Shown here piece after piece: positions 11,701 to 20,057 of a DNA stretch of 64,000 nucleotides. Each line of letters starts with the position of its first letter. The stretch's first letter is position 1. Under the pieces are notes generated by a model, which saw only the letters and a list, made by a program, of their open reading frames with translations, made no database searches and was not told where the DNA came from. Source of the DNA: Notospermus geniculatus (Eukaryota; Nemertea; Pilidiophora; Heteronemertea; Lineidae); NCBI GenBank assembly GCA_002633025.1, contig NMRB01001079.1, positions 100,973 to 164,972 on the forward strand. The letters run 5' to 3'. Made by a program: the position numbers and the translations under genes.

Positions 11701-13812
11701 CAGGCAGGAGATCTTGTCTGTTCCTTCTTGGCTTCGAAGTCCCGAGTTGCACCGTTGAAAACGCTTTCGATCCCGCGACTGGAATTGCAAGGAGCGGTGC
11801 TTGCTGCTCGGCTAGGAAAGCTGATAAAGGATGAGTTACGTACGCGTGTGGAACTGAGGAGGCTGATCTATTGGACTGACTCCGAGGTTGTCCTGCGATA
11901 TCTCCAGAATGATACGAGAAGATTCAAGCCATTTGTGGCGAACCGTACGGCAGAGATATTGGAGTTGACAGACGCAGAAGATTGGCGCCATGTTCCCACG
12001 AACCTGAACCCTGCAGATTGTTGCACACGTGGTCTCGCTGCTGCCTCCCTCTGTCCAACCAGCCTTTGGTTTCAGGGACCTGACTTCTTGCGCCAAACAG
12101 AAGAACATTGGCCGGCTAGTAGCGACATGGTGAGCACTGAGATCGACGAAGATGATGTGGAGATCAAGAAGATAGCGAAGCCAGTAGCAATCCACAACGT
12201 TATGTCTGAAGGGAATGAAGATCCGGCCCCTCTGGATGGACCTCCAGTTATGGCCTACGCTGACGTGAGTGATGTCTTGAAGCCAGCCAACTTCTCCACG
12301 TGGGGAAAGTTGATACGAAGAACAGCATGGATGCAGAGAGCGATTTGTAACCTAGCATCGAAGATTCCAAGACTTGGGCTGCAACCACGCCGTGGAGCTA
12401 ATCTCAGCGTTGAAGAGTATGACGAAGCCACACTCCATTGGGTGCGAGTAGCTCAGCGGGAAAGTTTCGCCGCGGAACTCACCGCCTTGAAGAATGAGCA
12501 GCAGATTGATCGGAGGAGTCCTCTAGTCCCGCTTATCCCGTTCTTTGATGAGAAGACCCAGTGCTTGCGAGTGGGTGGACGATTGAGAAAGGCTCCTATA
12601 CCGTCTGATGCAAAACACCAGTTGATCCTTCCTGCGGACCATCATGTTTCACACCTATTGGTCAATCACATCCACGTAACCCTTGCTCATGGTGGGCAGG
12701 AACACACAATTGCGGAGATTCGTCGCAAGTATTGGTTGGTTCGAGCTAGGAAGATTGTCAAGCATGTCATTGCTTCATGTGGATTATGCCGTCGAGCTAA
12801 AATTCGGCCTGTTATACCTAGGATGGCTGACCTGCCAGGATGTCGCCTGTCTGTGTCTTCGGGTGCATTCTACGCGACGGGAATCGACTACTTCGGCCCT
12901 ATGTTGGTGAAGATACGCAGGAGCACAGAGAAAAGATGGGGATGTTTATTCACCTGCATGGCCACTCGTGCCATACATCTGGAGCTCGCTGGATCATTGG
13001 AAACTGATGACTTTCTGCTATGCTTGCGGAGCTTCATGGGTCGACGCGGAAACCCACACGACATATTCAGCGATAATGGCACGAATTTTCATGGCGCCGA
13101 GGCCGAGTTGGCACGTTGTCTGAAGAACCTTGAGGAAAGTAAGATCCAAGGCTTACTTGCGCCAAGAGGAGTGACATGGCATTTCAACCCACCGGCGGCC
13201 CCACATTTCGGTGGGGTCTGGGAACGACTGGTCCAGTCAGTCAAGACTGCCCTGAAAGCCATTCTGAAGAACGTCCTGGTGTCCGAACCTGTCTTGCGAG
13301 CTGCATTGATTGAGGTGGAGGCAACACTAAACAGCCGGCCCATCACGTACAACAGTCCTGACCCAGAGGATTATACTGCTCTCTCGCCGAACCACTTTCT
13401 TCTGGGAAGAGCGGACAACACGGTACCTCCAGTGGTGTGCCAAGACCGGGAAATAGACAGTCGCCAGCGTTGGAGACAGTGCCAGGTTATTGCGGATCGA
13501 GTTAATCGTCGGTGGCTACAAGAATACCTGCCGAAGTTGACCTTGAGGCCTCGTTGGTTTGATGATGGAAGAGCCGTCAAAGAGGGTGATTTGGTATCCC
13601 TGATAGAAGAGGATGTACCACGCGGAAGGTGGGAGCTCGGAAGGATTGTCGCAACTCATCCAGGTGACGACGGAAGGATTCGTTCAGTTGATGTGAAGAC
13701 GGCCAGGAACGTCCTTCGTAGGCCAGTTGCGAAGTTGTGCGTTTTGGAGGAAAGTCTGGATGATATCTTGTCTGAGTGTGAGAGTGATGCAAAAAATGTG
13801 AAAACAGGGTGA
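8734..13812 (+). CDS. BEL/Pao retrotransposon Gag-Pol polyprotein
   Basis: One uninterrupted frame of about 1700 residues. The frame is open from 8677, but the first ATG is 8734. Numbering from codon 8686, it contains in order: a Gag core (VEITKFEGDATKFKQFQRQF, residues ~20-200); two Cys/His clusters ending in a CCHC knuckle (CFNCLGWSHRAREC, ~290-303); an aspartic protease with a variant active site DCAS (~388); reverse transcriptase with IGVIADIEAMYHQV and YMDD at 811-814; RNase H (HMFSDASE ~985, YWTDSEVVLRYL ~1060); an integrase H2C2 zinc finger (~1327-1367); an integrase core with D1401, D1463 and E1513; and a C-terminal DUF5641-like region. Gag begins almost at the core, so the usual N-terminal ~100-200 residues are missing or encoded elsewhere. 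The catalytic set looks complete. It acts by reverse transcription in cytoplasmic particles and nuclear integration. Inverse-frame ORFs here are shadows. Confidence 0.93.
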   Translation: MRKPTVEITKFEGDATKFKQFQRQFQARIVSNTDSIDERMQYLMQFTSGEANKIVAGYAHLPADVGFDAANRELNRRYGDPYFIGRAYVEKALNWPVVKSDDAYALDSYGIFLRECQYATAELAEMKMLEYSDNLKQLVGKLPYRYHDKWRNIVFDLRKRDETVGFHHFVDFVVREARKLNDPVFGKSALQPSRESSTGPTKPTPKPRKFPPKPSATEHAPPARTLMNTTTDADANKTQTGCPLCSQSHKIAKCSQLLDKDIAARHQCIKGLKLCFNCLGWSHRARECKASRCRKERCGGPHHTLLHREVTKSNADLIPKVPPTQPTELKPASSNSNNTFALLEEERDAFFLLVPVYVSANGRTVQTVALIDCASDVTLISDELSKDLGLKGKKQDLTVNTVNSSSVWHTRLVQFRIRSLDVNSPHSLFVTGARSVKMNTFQCSPQVLREEWQHCSGLGIPERIDQREVQILIGVDNPEAIVQWEVRRGKPGEPLAVRTTLGWALLGIASRQGGGDSDSASASVSSISGVNTRSSDQELLDQLGRFWSTESFGVTAEYTKPMSVKDKRAAKILEETTTLIEGHYQVGMLWDDPQVTLPNNRAVALRRFELLQKRFNREPEYAKLYEETLLGYVSKGYARELTPEEAAEESRRTWYLPHHGVVSANKPGRVRVVFDAAAQYGGKSLNTSLMSGPDLLNSLFGVIQRFRLFQIGVIADIEAMYHQVRVSPEDADALRFLFKEDAHLPGPPRTYQMVSHVFGATDSPACAIYALKRTAMDNAQDFSTESVRTIQEDTYMDDLATSVETVPDAISLAKELKELGSRGGFRWHKWASNARDVVVAMNSEGTAVQVFDEQPDVQRTLGIQWELRDDSDKFVFVINPPAKPCTKRGVISVTASIFDPCGFISPFTVRAKVLTQELWRTGIGWDDPLPEELANKWLSWLTELQDLTVFHLPRHHLDFTMTATEVEIHMFSDASERAFAAVGYLRYRTQAGDLVCSFLASKSRVAPLKTLSIPRLELQGAVLAARLGKLIKDELRTRVELRRLIYWTDSEVVLRYLQNDTRRFKPFVANRTAEILELTDAEDWRHVPTNLNPADCCTRGLAAASLCPTSLWFQGPDFLRQTEEHWPASSDMVSTEIDEDDVEIKKIAKPVAIHNVMSEGNEDPAPLDGPPVMAYADVSDVLKPANFSTWGKLIRRTAWMQRAICNLASKIPRLGLQPRRGANLSVEEYDEATLHWVRVAQRESFAAELTALKNEQQIDRRSPLVPLIPFFDEKTQCLRVGGRLRKAPIPSDAKHQLILPADHHVSHLLVNHIHVTLAHGGQEHTIAEIRRKYWLVRARKIVKHVIASCGLCRRAKIRPVIPRMADLPGCRLSVSSGAFYATGIDYFGPMLVKIRRSTEKRWGCLFTCMATRAIHLELAGSLETDDFLLCLRSFMGRRGNPHDIFSDNGTNFHGAEAELARCLKNLEESKIQGLLAPRGVTWHFNPPAAPHFGGVWERLVQSVKTALKAILKNVLVSEPVLRAALIEVEATLNSRPITYNSPDPEDYTALSPNHFLLGRADNTVPPVVCQDREIDSRQRWRQCQVIADRVNRRWLQEYLPKLTLRPRWFDDGRAVKEGDLVSLIEEDVPRGRWELGRIVATHPGDDGRIRSVDVKTARNVLRRPVAKLCVLEESLDDILSECESDAKNVKTG

Positions 13813-14072
13813 AGTTCTGGAACCTCTCCCCTGCTATAGTCGCCTCAGTGTAGTGTAGTGATATAAAGAGGCTTAGTTGATTCTTGGATGGATAGATTCT
13901 TATTCAGCAGCCGAGTGATGCTGCCGGGGCTTAATGTAGTCTCATGTGTATTTGCTTATAAGTGGATTCGTTTAAGTTGCGAAACGTTCTGTTGAGAAGT
14001 TGTCATGTCTTATCGCAAATTTTCTTATGGTATCGCTTGTTGGATAAGTTGTTAGACTCCGTCAGGGGGGCG

Positions 14073-14870
14073 GGTATGTCGCCGATTGGAAATCAGCTTT
14101 ATCATGTTTATTGTTTTTCTGATTCACCCTTCTGGCTGTCAACCTCACGGATATTGGATTTTTTGGATGGGTCCCATTTGTGGTACTTCACTCAGTGGCC
14201 TCTATACATGCCCCTTAACACGTCGTGTCGGCAGATCATGGAGATCTGAAATGAAATCTCGTAATAAACATTTTCTTAGTTCAACAATATTGCTGGAATC
14301 CATTCAGTATTGTGTTTCAAAAATCGCAAACTCGTCTGACGAAGGTCTACTTGTCGCCGATTGGAAATCAGCTTTATTGTTTTTCTGATTCACCCTGTAT
14401 GGGGTTATTGATCGGATTGTACTGTATGACGTCATGACGCAGGCCTATGACCTTTCGCTTGGTCACGTGGTTAGCCGACCGCATGCATTTGTGCTCTGTT
14501 GAAGATTTTGTGATGGAATCTGGGGCGATTGCCAGAGTTCCACCTGAATACCGTTGAAACATGCAAAATCATTACTGAATGTATGAAATCTCTGTGGGAG
14601 TTGCTAGGAGAGTAACCTGTAACTATCTGTAAGTGTTTGTCTTGTCATTATAAGTTTCTTGTACTCTGTGGAGGCCCGTTGTTTGCCTCGGCCGAATCTC
14701 GGTCACTTTGCGTAATGGCCGCCCATCTGTTGCACGTGTTGACTGGGTGTGGCCCCGGGCGATGCCGTCTCGTTCTTGGACGCCCGTTGTGTGGAATTTA
14801 GTGTTTAATCCCAAGTTTGGGTCTTATAAGTCGTGTACATGTAGGTGAAAGGTATCATATTGTAACTCAG
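14073..14870 (+). repeat. Probable 3' LTR region of the BEL/Pao element
   Basis: A G-rich tract (CAGGGGGGCGGGTA, 14058-14072) fits a polypurine tract, directly followed by TGTCGCCGATTGGAAATCAG, a TG-type LTR start. A polyadenylation signal AATAAA is at 14263-14268. The first ~50 bases recur at 14351-14399, so the region carries an internal direct duplication. The 3' limit is uncertain (about 14865-14900, where a LINE-derived repeat begins). No matching 5' LTR was found upstream of the ORF, so the LTR call rests on position and sequence style. Confidence 0.5.
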
Positions 14871-14889
14871 CGCGACTGAGGTAGGAATT

Positions 14890-15115
14890 TAGGCATGGGT
14901 CACGCCCACACTTGACACTAGCGGCGAAATATCGTGCCTCATTTCACCACTAGCGTAGGTGGAATGCCGTCATTTTTGATTTTGCCGGCGCGCATGTAGA
15001 AATAGTTCGGTCGGGCCTAATCACACAATTCTTTCTAATTAGTATTCAGTTCATTTCTAATACCACTTGTTATCAACACGAAGTCCTTTTAGTCTGAAAA
15101 CATTCGCCTGGAACC
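14890..15115 (+). repeat. Dispersed repeat resembling a LINE 5' end
   Basis: Starting GTCACGCCCACACTTGACAC, this ~225-bp block recurs inverted at 45768-45975 with high similarity. Its first ~30 bases also match the upstream end of the minus-strand LINE at about 21315-21350. I infer that these are 5' UTR fragments of related LINEs. Confidence 0.55.
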
Positions 15116-15237
15116 CAACAGCACCNCAATCAACCTGATTTACACGATGTTTAATCGACGCTCAGACTCAACGGCTTCCCACTAGCCGGAATTCCGGCTA
15201 TTTTTCTGAGTTGCGGATACCTGGGCTTCGAATAGAA

Positions 15238-15840
15238 TAGAATAGAATATTTATTTCTCTCTCAATAAAACCTACAAAGGGTTATCATGAGGTTAGCAAA
15301 AATGTAAACAGCAACAATGAAGTTATGACAGCTCTTTCAGGATTACAGTACACATTTTGGATAATGTTAATAGTTTAGTTCTGCTTTTCCAGTTAAAAAA
15401 TTGACTAAGTTTACTTTCATAAAATAATCGAGGGCGCCCCATTCTCAAATTTGGAAATAACTCTCTCCTCTTAACATCAAAATAAGAACAGTGAAAGAAG
15501 TAGTGGACCTCGTCGAGCACATCCTCATCATTACAGAGTGAACAAACAGTCACATTAGGTTCATGGTTGTACAATCTAGCTCTAACTGCAGGTAGTTTGG
15601 TTGAACCACATCTAAAAATACAAACATTTCTATAGTACGATAATTTCTTGAGGTATACCTCGAGACCAAAATCAATCTTAAATGTGCGATAGCACTGAAC
15701 ACGACCGTCGACGGTCATCAGCCCGCCATTTTTGAATGAACTGATCTTTTAAATTCTGTGTAACCAAAATTTTCAGCTGTTCGGGTGACATTAAACTAGG
15801 AGATTGCCAAATCATGCCAAGTCCACAGTTGTTTAGTACC
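15238..15840 (-). pseudogene. LINE ORF2 C-terminal part and 3' tail
   Basis: The minus strand encodes about 130 residues (15718-15323) with FKIDFGLEVYL, FRCGSTKLPAVRARLYNH and a terminal CX2CX8HX4C knuckle (CSLCNDEDVLDEVHYFFHC), as found after the reverse transcriptase of L2/CR1-type non-LTR elements. A frameshift precedes it near 15730. The 3' end is a short repeat of TATTC (15238-15257), a typical LINE tail. It belongs to the fragments at 16088-16345 and 18333-21347. Confidence 0.75.
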
Positions 15841-15847
15841 GGGGTAG

Positions 15848-16010
15848 ATGTCTATAGCCCTTTTTACACGGTGCTGGTTCGAGGAAACCTACCTCCACCC
15901 TCCTCGGGCGGGTTCGGTTCAGGATGGATTGATCGCTTTTACACGGTGCGGGTTACCGAACCCGCCTCGATCTAGTTCGAGGTCGGTTCGTTCAAACGCG
16001 TGCCACCAGA
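15848..16010. repeat. GC-rich small repeat (TTTTTACACGGTGC)
   Basis: TTTTTACACGGTGCTGGTT near 15862 is repeated as CTTTTACACGGTGCGGGTT near 15934, with CCCGCC/GGCGGG complementarity between them. It interrupts the LINE between its C-terminal and RT fragments and has the look of a small DNA element. Confidence 0.4.
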
Positions 16011-16087
16011 TGGCGTGTATCAACATTTACAGTTATCGCAAGTAAGAAATATCACAAAAATAATCACTTAAAATCGATAAACTATGC

Positions 16088-16345
16088 TTAAAAGAGTTTT
16101 TTGCCCTTGCCTAAGTACAAATCGATTAAACACTTCAATGTAAGGACATGGTCCATAGTTGAAAAACCAGACCTAAAACCGGTTTGTTCTTTACCAATGA
16201 CATCATATAAATTTACAAATTCTACCAAACGTCTGTTCAGTACGGCAGTAAACAGCTTACCTATACAACTCAACAGTGTTATTCCTCTATAGTTTGATGG
16301 ATCGTTAGCATCACCTTTTTTCTTATAAATAGGTTTAATCATGTG
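16088..16345 (-). pseudogene. LINE reverse transcriptase fragment
   Basis: Minus-strand residues include IKPIYKKKGDANDPSNYRGI, TLLSCIGKLFTAVLNRRL and GFRSGFSTMDHV, the conserved RT blocks 0-2a of non-LTR retrotransposons. The catalytic YADD region is missing because the LINE is broken toward 16080. About 75 bases of this fragment (16259-16341) are repeated at 18333-18403, on the other side of the 2-kb interruption. Confidence 0.85.
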
Positions 16346-16659
16346 CATTGAATTGGGCGTAGTGACACCTATTGGTCAGCACGCTGACCGCTCCTATTAT
16401 AGGCCTTGGCATTCAGTGGTCCGCTGATTTGCACATTCTTCAAAATTTTGACCAGCGTCAACACAAAGCTCTGGTCGCTGTTTATGAAGAGTTGCACGCA
16501 GATGACAATTACATGTATAAGAACGATGATGCACACAGTGGCAAATATCAGAAATTGCGATATTGGGACTGGAGTACTTACAAAAGTTCAGTTCGAGCAG
16601 GATGCGGTAATTCAATATTTGATTATCTCTAGGAAAACCGCATTCTTTCCTACCGTCTA

Positions 16660-17730
16660 ATGAAACGTCTTCCGCTAGTCCCACCGATTGCAACTGACAG
16701 AATCAAAACTCGTCCATTAATACATTTCCACATAGTCGAACCCGAAAAATTACTGGTTATAGTCGAATATGTGGAATTACCTTATGGTTATCAAAGGATA
16801 ATGGTTTACAGACCCACTCCTAGCCACAATGCTGTCCGTTTTCAGTTAGAATGCAACTGCTCGTATTATTATGAAAATGATGCCACACGTGTTAAAGAAT
16901 TTAGAGTTTCAACGTACTATGTTTTTCTGTATTGGAAAGCTTGGAAGACAGGGCATTCTTTGAAAGAGGGAAAACTATTTGATTTTTTGGTTGGGAAATT
17001 TACAGGTCGTATACTACTTCCGAGACATAGTTTAGACTACAAGTGTGGTGCAATTGCCTTCGGTTTGGAGGGGAAGAGGCACATTGATGTGTCCTTCTAT
17101 TTTATTAACAGGCATATATTCGCTGTTTGGTGCCGTCGTCCAAAACCAAACTTCATTATAATTTATGTTACACACTTTAAGAATACAAGTCATGAATTGA
17201 TAGTCAGCTTCTTTCCCCGAAAAATATTAAGTTTTGCAGGAGTAAACTGCAGATCCGAGTACGTCTACACAAATTACGACAGCTCTGACTTTTTGTTGCT
17301 TTTTTTCAAGCGAGATATCACTTTTGTTAGTTGGCGTTATACTACAAAAAACCAGAAGCTGATCACGCACAAACAACAAACATTCGCTCTCCCAACCAAT
17401 TATACGGCTTTGTATAATGAATTCGGGACATCGTTGATACGATTTTGGGATAGTCATCCAACACCAGTACGGTTAGGGGTATTCAAAGTGCATGGATCCT
17501 GCTTCCCTAAAATGCCTTTGCACCCTCCTGTCGATTTGGTTCAGAAGACAATTATCCGTATACTCGGGAAGACCGACGATTTCGATACAGTAACCTTTAA
17601 AACGTTTGGTAGATTTGATTTTTTTATTCAAAACAGTGAAGGTAGGCTATTGCATATTCACCCTTCGAGAGCCCGTCAGGGCGATTCGCATCGGCATGTC
17701 TTGGTGAATATTTATGGACCAATAATTTGA
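16660..17730 (+). CDS. Uncharacterised 356-residue protein inside a LINE
   Basis: A single-exon ORF with AATAAA 98 bases past the stop (17828-17833). I do not recognise the protein. It is rich in aromatic residues and predicted beta-type segments (FHIVEPEKLLVIVEYVEL, YVFLYWKAWKTG, HIFAVWCRRPKPNFIIIY, FLLLFFKRDITFVSW), with no signal peptide or convincing membrane helix, and ends HVLVNIYGPII. The spacing of hydrophobic strands could suggest a propeller or other all-beta fold, but that is a guess. Upstream in the same frame an 86-codon stretch (16372-16629, first ATG 16513) is separated only by TAG at 16630-16632, so an originally longer protein is possible. The ORF lies between two pieces of one LINE and ends 560 bases before a scaffold join at 18295. 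It could be a retroposed gene, a mobile-element gene or a misplaced contig. Confidence 0.55.
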   Translation: MKRLPLVPPIATDRIKTRPLIHFHIVEPEKLLVIVEYVELPYGYQRIMVYRPTPSHNAVRFQLECNCSYYYENDATRVKEFRVSTYYVFLYWKAWKTGHSLKEGKLFDFLVGKFTGRILLPRHSLDYKCGAIAFGLEGKRHIDVSFYFINRHIFAVWCRRPKPNFIIIYVTHFKNTSHELIVSFFPRKILSFAGVNCRSEYVYTNYDSSDFLLLFFKRDITFVSWRYTTKNQKLITHKQQTFALPTNYTALYNEFGTSLIRFWDSHPTPVRLGVFKVHGSCFPKMPLHPPVDLVQKTIIRILGKTDDFDTVTFKTFGRFDFFIQNSEGRLLHIHPSRARQGDSHRHVLVNIYGPII

Positions 17731-17827
17731 TAGTTTGCTCTCTAAAAACGGACGAGTGAATTTTTCGCTCATTCTAAAGATCGAATCAGTTTTGGCTCTA
17801 AAAGATTGGAATTCGAGTGAAATACTC

Positions 17828-17833
17828 AATAAA
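17828..17833 (+). terminator. Polyadenylation signal AATAAA
   Basis: Exact AATAAA 98 bases after the stop of the 356-residue ORF. It supports the idea that the ORF was part of a polyadenylated transcript. Confidence 0.45.
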
Positions 17834-18332
17834 GTAGCTCTTTCATTTTAAATTCGTTCCAAAGAACAAGCTAATAATTCGAGCGAATGTGAAAGATCGA
17901 AATCTCATCACCATTCGGAACTTCCGAATGCAACTGCTCGGCAATTTCCGTAGATACGCGCATTTCCCCTCGGACACAAGTCCAAGGCAGCCATCTTGAA
18001 CGCGCAACGATCGCTGCCCGTTTGTGAGAATTCAGATGCTGTCGCCTCATCACACCTGCGCATGAACTAAATAGGTCGCATAAGGTATCTTGCAGCTAAG
18101 CGACGTAACGGACGAAAATTACTTATGCGGCGACGTATAGTACGATATTCTCCAACGAAATGTCTCCATACTACAGTCTTACACTATTAATGCCCCTACC
18201 GCCAATCTACCCCACGCTTGGAGAATGATTTTCGTCATCACGCCTTCGGCATAATGTAATAACGTCTGTCAGTCTATTGGCCAAGATCTAATTCNTTTTA
18301 TACTGATTAGCCATGTGCTAGGTGCGATAAGG
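17834..18332. other. Non-coding, ends at scaffold join
   Basis: No ORF or repeat is recognised up to the single n at 18295. The sequence after the n immediately re-enters the LINE. Confidence 0.4.
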
Positions 18333-18560
18333 CCTATACAACTCAACAGTGTTATTCCTCTATAGTTTGATGGATCGTTTTTTTCTTATAAATAGGTTTA
18401 ATCTTGGAGGAATAACCTTGGAGTATAATTCCTCCAAGGTTTAATCAAACCAATAGTCCAACTCGAAGGAATCTTACCAGATTCCAGAATGACATTAAAC
18501 AAATTGCGATAAAACACAATGAACAAGTCAGCGGTGGCAATTATAAAATCATTTGTGACC
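18333..18560 (-). pseudogene. LINE fragment, start of reverse transcriptase, with small templated insertion
   Basis: Read on the minus strand, 18560-18440 gives the conserved pre-RT region (ILESGKIPSSWTIGLIK). It then has a ~43-base insertion made of inverted copies of CTTGGAGGAATTATACTCCAAG and resumes at IYKK..DPSNYRGI. The small palindromic insert looks like repair synthesis. The 3' ~75 bases duplicate 16259-16341. Confidence 0.65.
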
Positions 18561-18839
18561 AGGGACCTTATTCACAAAGCCCCCGTAACTTTAAGGCGGG
18601 GGGCTACCTATAGCTGAGCTCATTCCCTAGTGGCAATCCACGGAACTGGCCTTTGTGCGACCAGTCATTCACATTCAGATTAAATCCGCTCACCATGGTA
18701 TACTGTTTTCGAAAACCAATCTTCAGTGTACGTGCCGACCCTAAATCTTTTGTGTCTACTGCGGGTATTGTTCAGCTCTGTCACTGGTGCTTTGGTCACA
18801 AGTGGCCGAACAGAGTTTACTCAAAGGGCGCCAAATGCC

Positions 18840-18948
18840 AGTAATTAAAACTTAATTGAAAAAGTGAATTGACGGTGGGAATTTATCATGAAAGACTAGC
18901 ATTTTGTAATAACCGAAGCTTGAAAAATTTTTCCTAGTCCCTTTAAAA
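18840..18948. repeat. MITE half-copy (TTAATTGAAAAAGTGAATTG family)
   Basis: About 108 bases from AGTAATTAAAACTTAATTG to TTTTTCCTAGTCCCTTTAA match the right arm of the complete element at 42536-42918. Here it lies within the LINE and supplies the false C-terminus of the ORF called at 18852-19220. Confidence 0.75.
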
Positions 18949-18949
18949 T

Positions 18950-19220
18950 GCCTATACAGCTGACCAATCATAAACTCCGGTGTTTCCTTACCTCTGCCTT
19001 TAGTACTAACTAGTTTCCAAAAACTACGAGGGTCAGTTGATTTGAGATTTTTCAACTCATTTACAAAACGCTTATTATAATCATGATAGCTCTTTTTTAT
19101 TATCTTCTTATACTTTTTACCTTCGATTTTAACCTGCCGTGCATTATTCTCCGTTCTTATCCGCTTATACCGAGGCCGATACCGAACTCTTCTGCGCCTA
19201 GCGGTGAGTTCGGGAACCAA
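18950..19220 (-). pseudogene. LINE ORF2 segment between endonuclease and RT
   Basis: Minus-strand residues include KKYKKIIKKSYHDYNKRF, VNELKNLKSTDPRSFWKLV and GKETPEFMIGQLYRHFKG. The (S/N)LKS.DP+.FWKL pattern is typical of the linker between endonuclease and RT in CR1/L2-type LINEs. It is truncated toward 19220, where unrelated sequence begins. Confidence 0.75.
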
Positions 19221-19780
19221 ACTAGCTGGGATAGTGATGCGGCGACCGAACCACCTGGATCTACTTTCGGACTACTTTGACTCATCCACTAGAAGATATA
19301 GTTCGGTGAAATTCATCACTTTTGTGTCGAAAAAGAACCTAACGATGGCAGTTTAGGGTTAATTTAATATAATATGACACGCAAAAGTGAATTTTACTAA
19401 GATTTTGCGAGTTATTGTGCGTTTTTGCTCGGCCAAATCGGCAAATCGGGATTTCCCCGGGGTTCCCGCCATTATGCCATACAGTACATAATGTACAGTG
19501 CACTGACATGCATTTCGCTGTTCTGATGCTGTGCGTCCAATGTGCGATTGCCAGATTCCCAAAACTATAAAATATGCTATTATGGGTTTTCTGATGTAAA
19601 TATGCGAATAAATTGACTTAAATATATTTATTTCATCTGAAATCATCATAAAATGCAATAAAAGTAGCAAATATTTATCAGAGAAATGTCATTTCTTCAG
19701 AACTACTTTTACCGCGGAAGTAGTTCTTCCACACCGGCGCTGTGAGGCGCGACGCATCACATAACCCTACGCAAAATGGC
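19221..19780. other. Unrelated insert replacing LINE endonuclease
   Basis: About 550 bases where most of the LINE endonuclease domain should be. AT-rich, no coding region and no clear terminal repeats recognised. Confidence 0.4.
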
Positions 19781-19861
19781 GGATTTGACTGTTGTTCGTC
19801 AGGGTCACAAACCGACGCAACGTCACCAGGTTTTTTGGAGGCTTGTGCCCTGTTGTTCNAC

Positions 19862-20010
19862 TTATCACCTCGTAGCCGCTAAATTTTACTTCATCGATTT
19901 TATCAACTTTGGTCTCCGTCAGTGCTATGACATCAAAAAGACCCAAATATTCACAAAAATCTGGTAATAACAATTTAGAACGAATTCCACAGACATTGAG
20001 ATTAAGAAAA
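19862..20010 (-). pseudogene. LINE endonuclease N-terminal fragment
   Basis: Minus-strand residues LNVCGIRSKLLLPDFCEYL, then FDVIALTETKVD and GYEVIS match the start of an APE-type endonuclease, including the catalytic E of the ETK motif. It stops at the single n at 19859, so the remainder may be missing from the assembly rather than from the genome. It directly follows ORF1. Confidence 0.8.
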
Positions 20011-20057
20011 GTTAGGGCAACGCCCTCGGAAGGCCTTTCACCAACCTCTGCTACACC

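Noticed and set aside
18852-18950. C-terminal 30 residues of the minus ORF at 18852-19220
   Set aside because: Encoded by the inserted MITE half-copy, not by the LINE.
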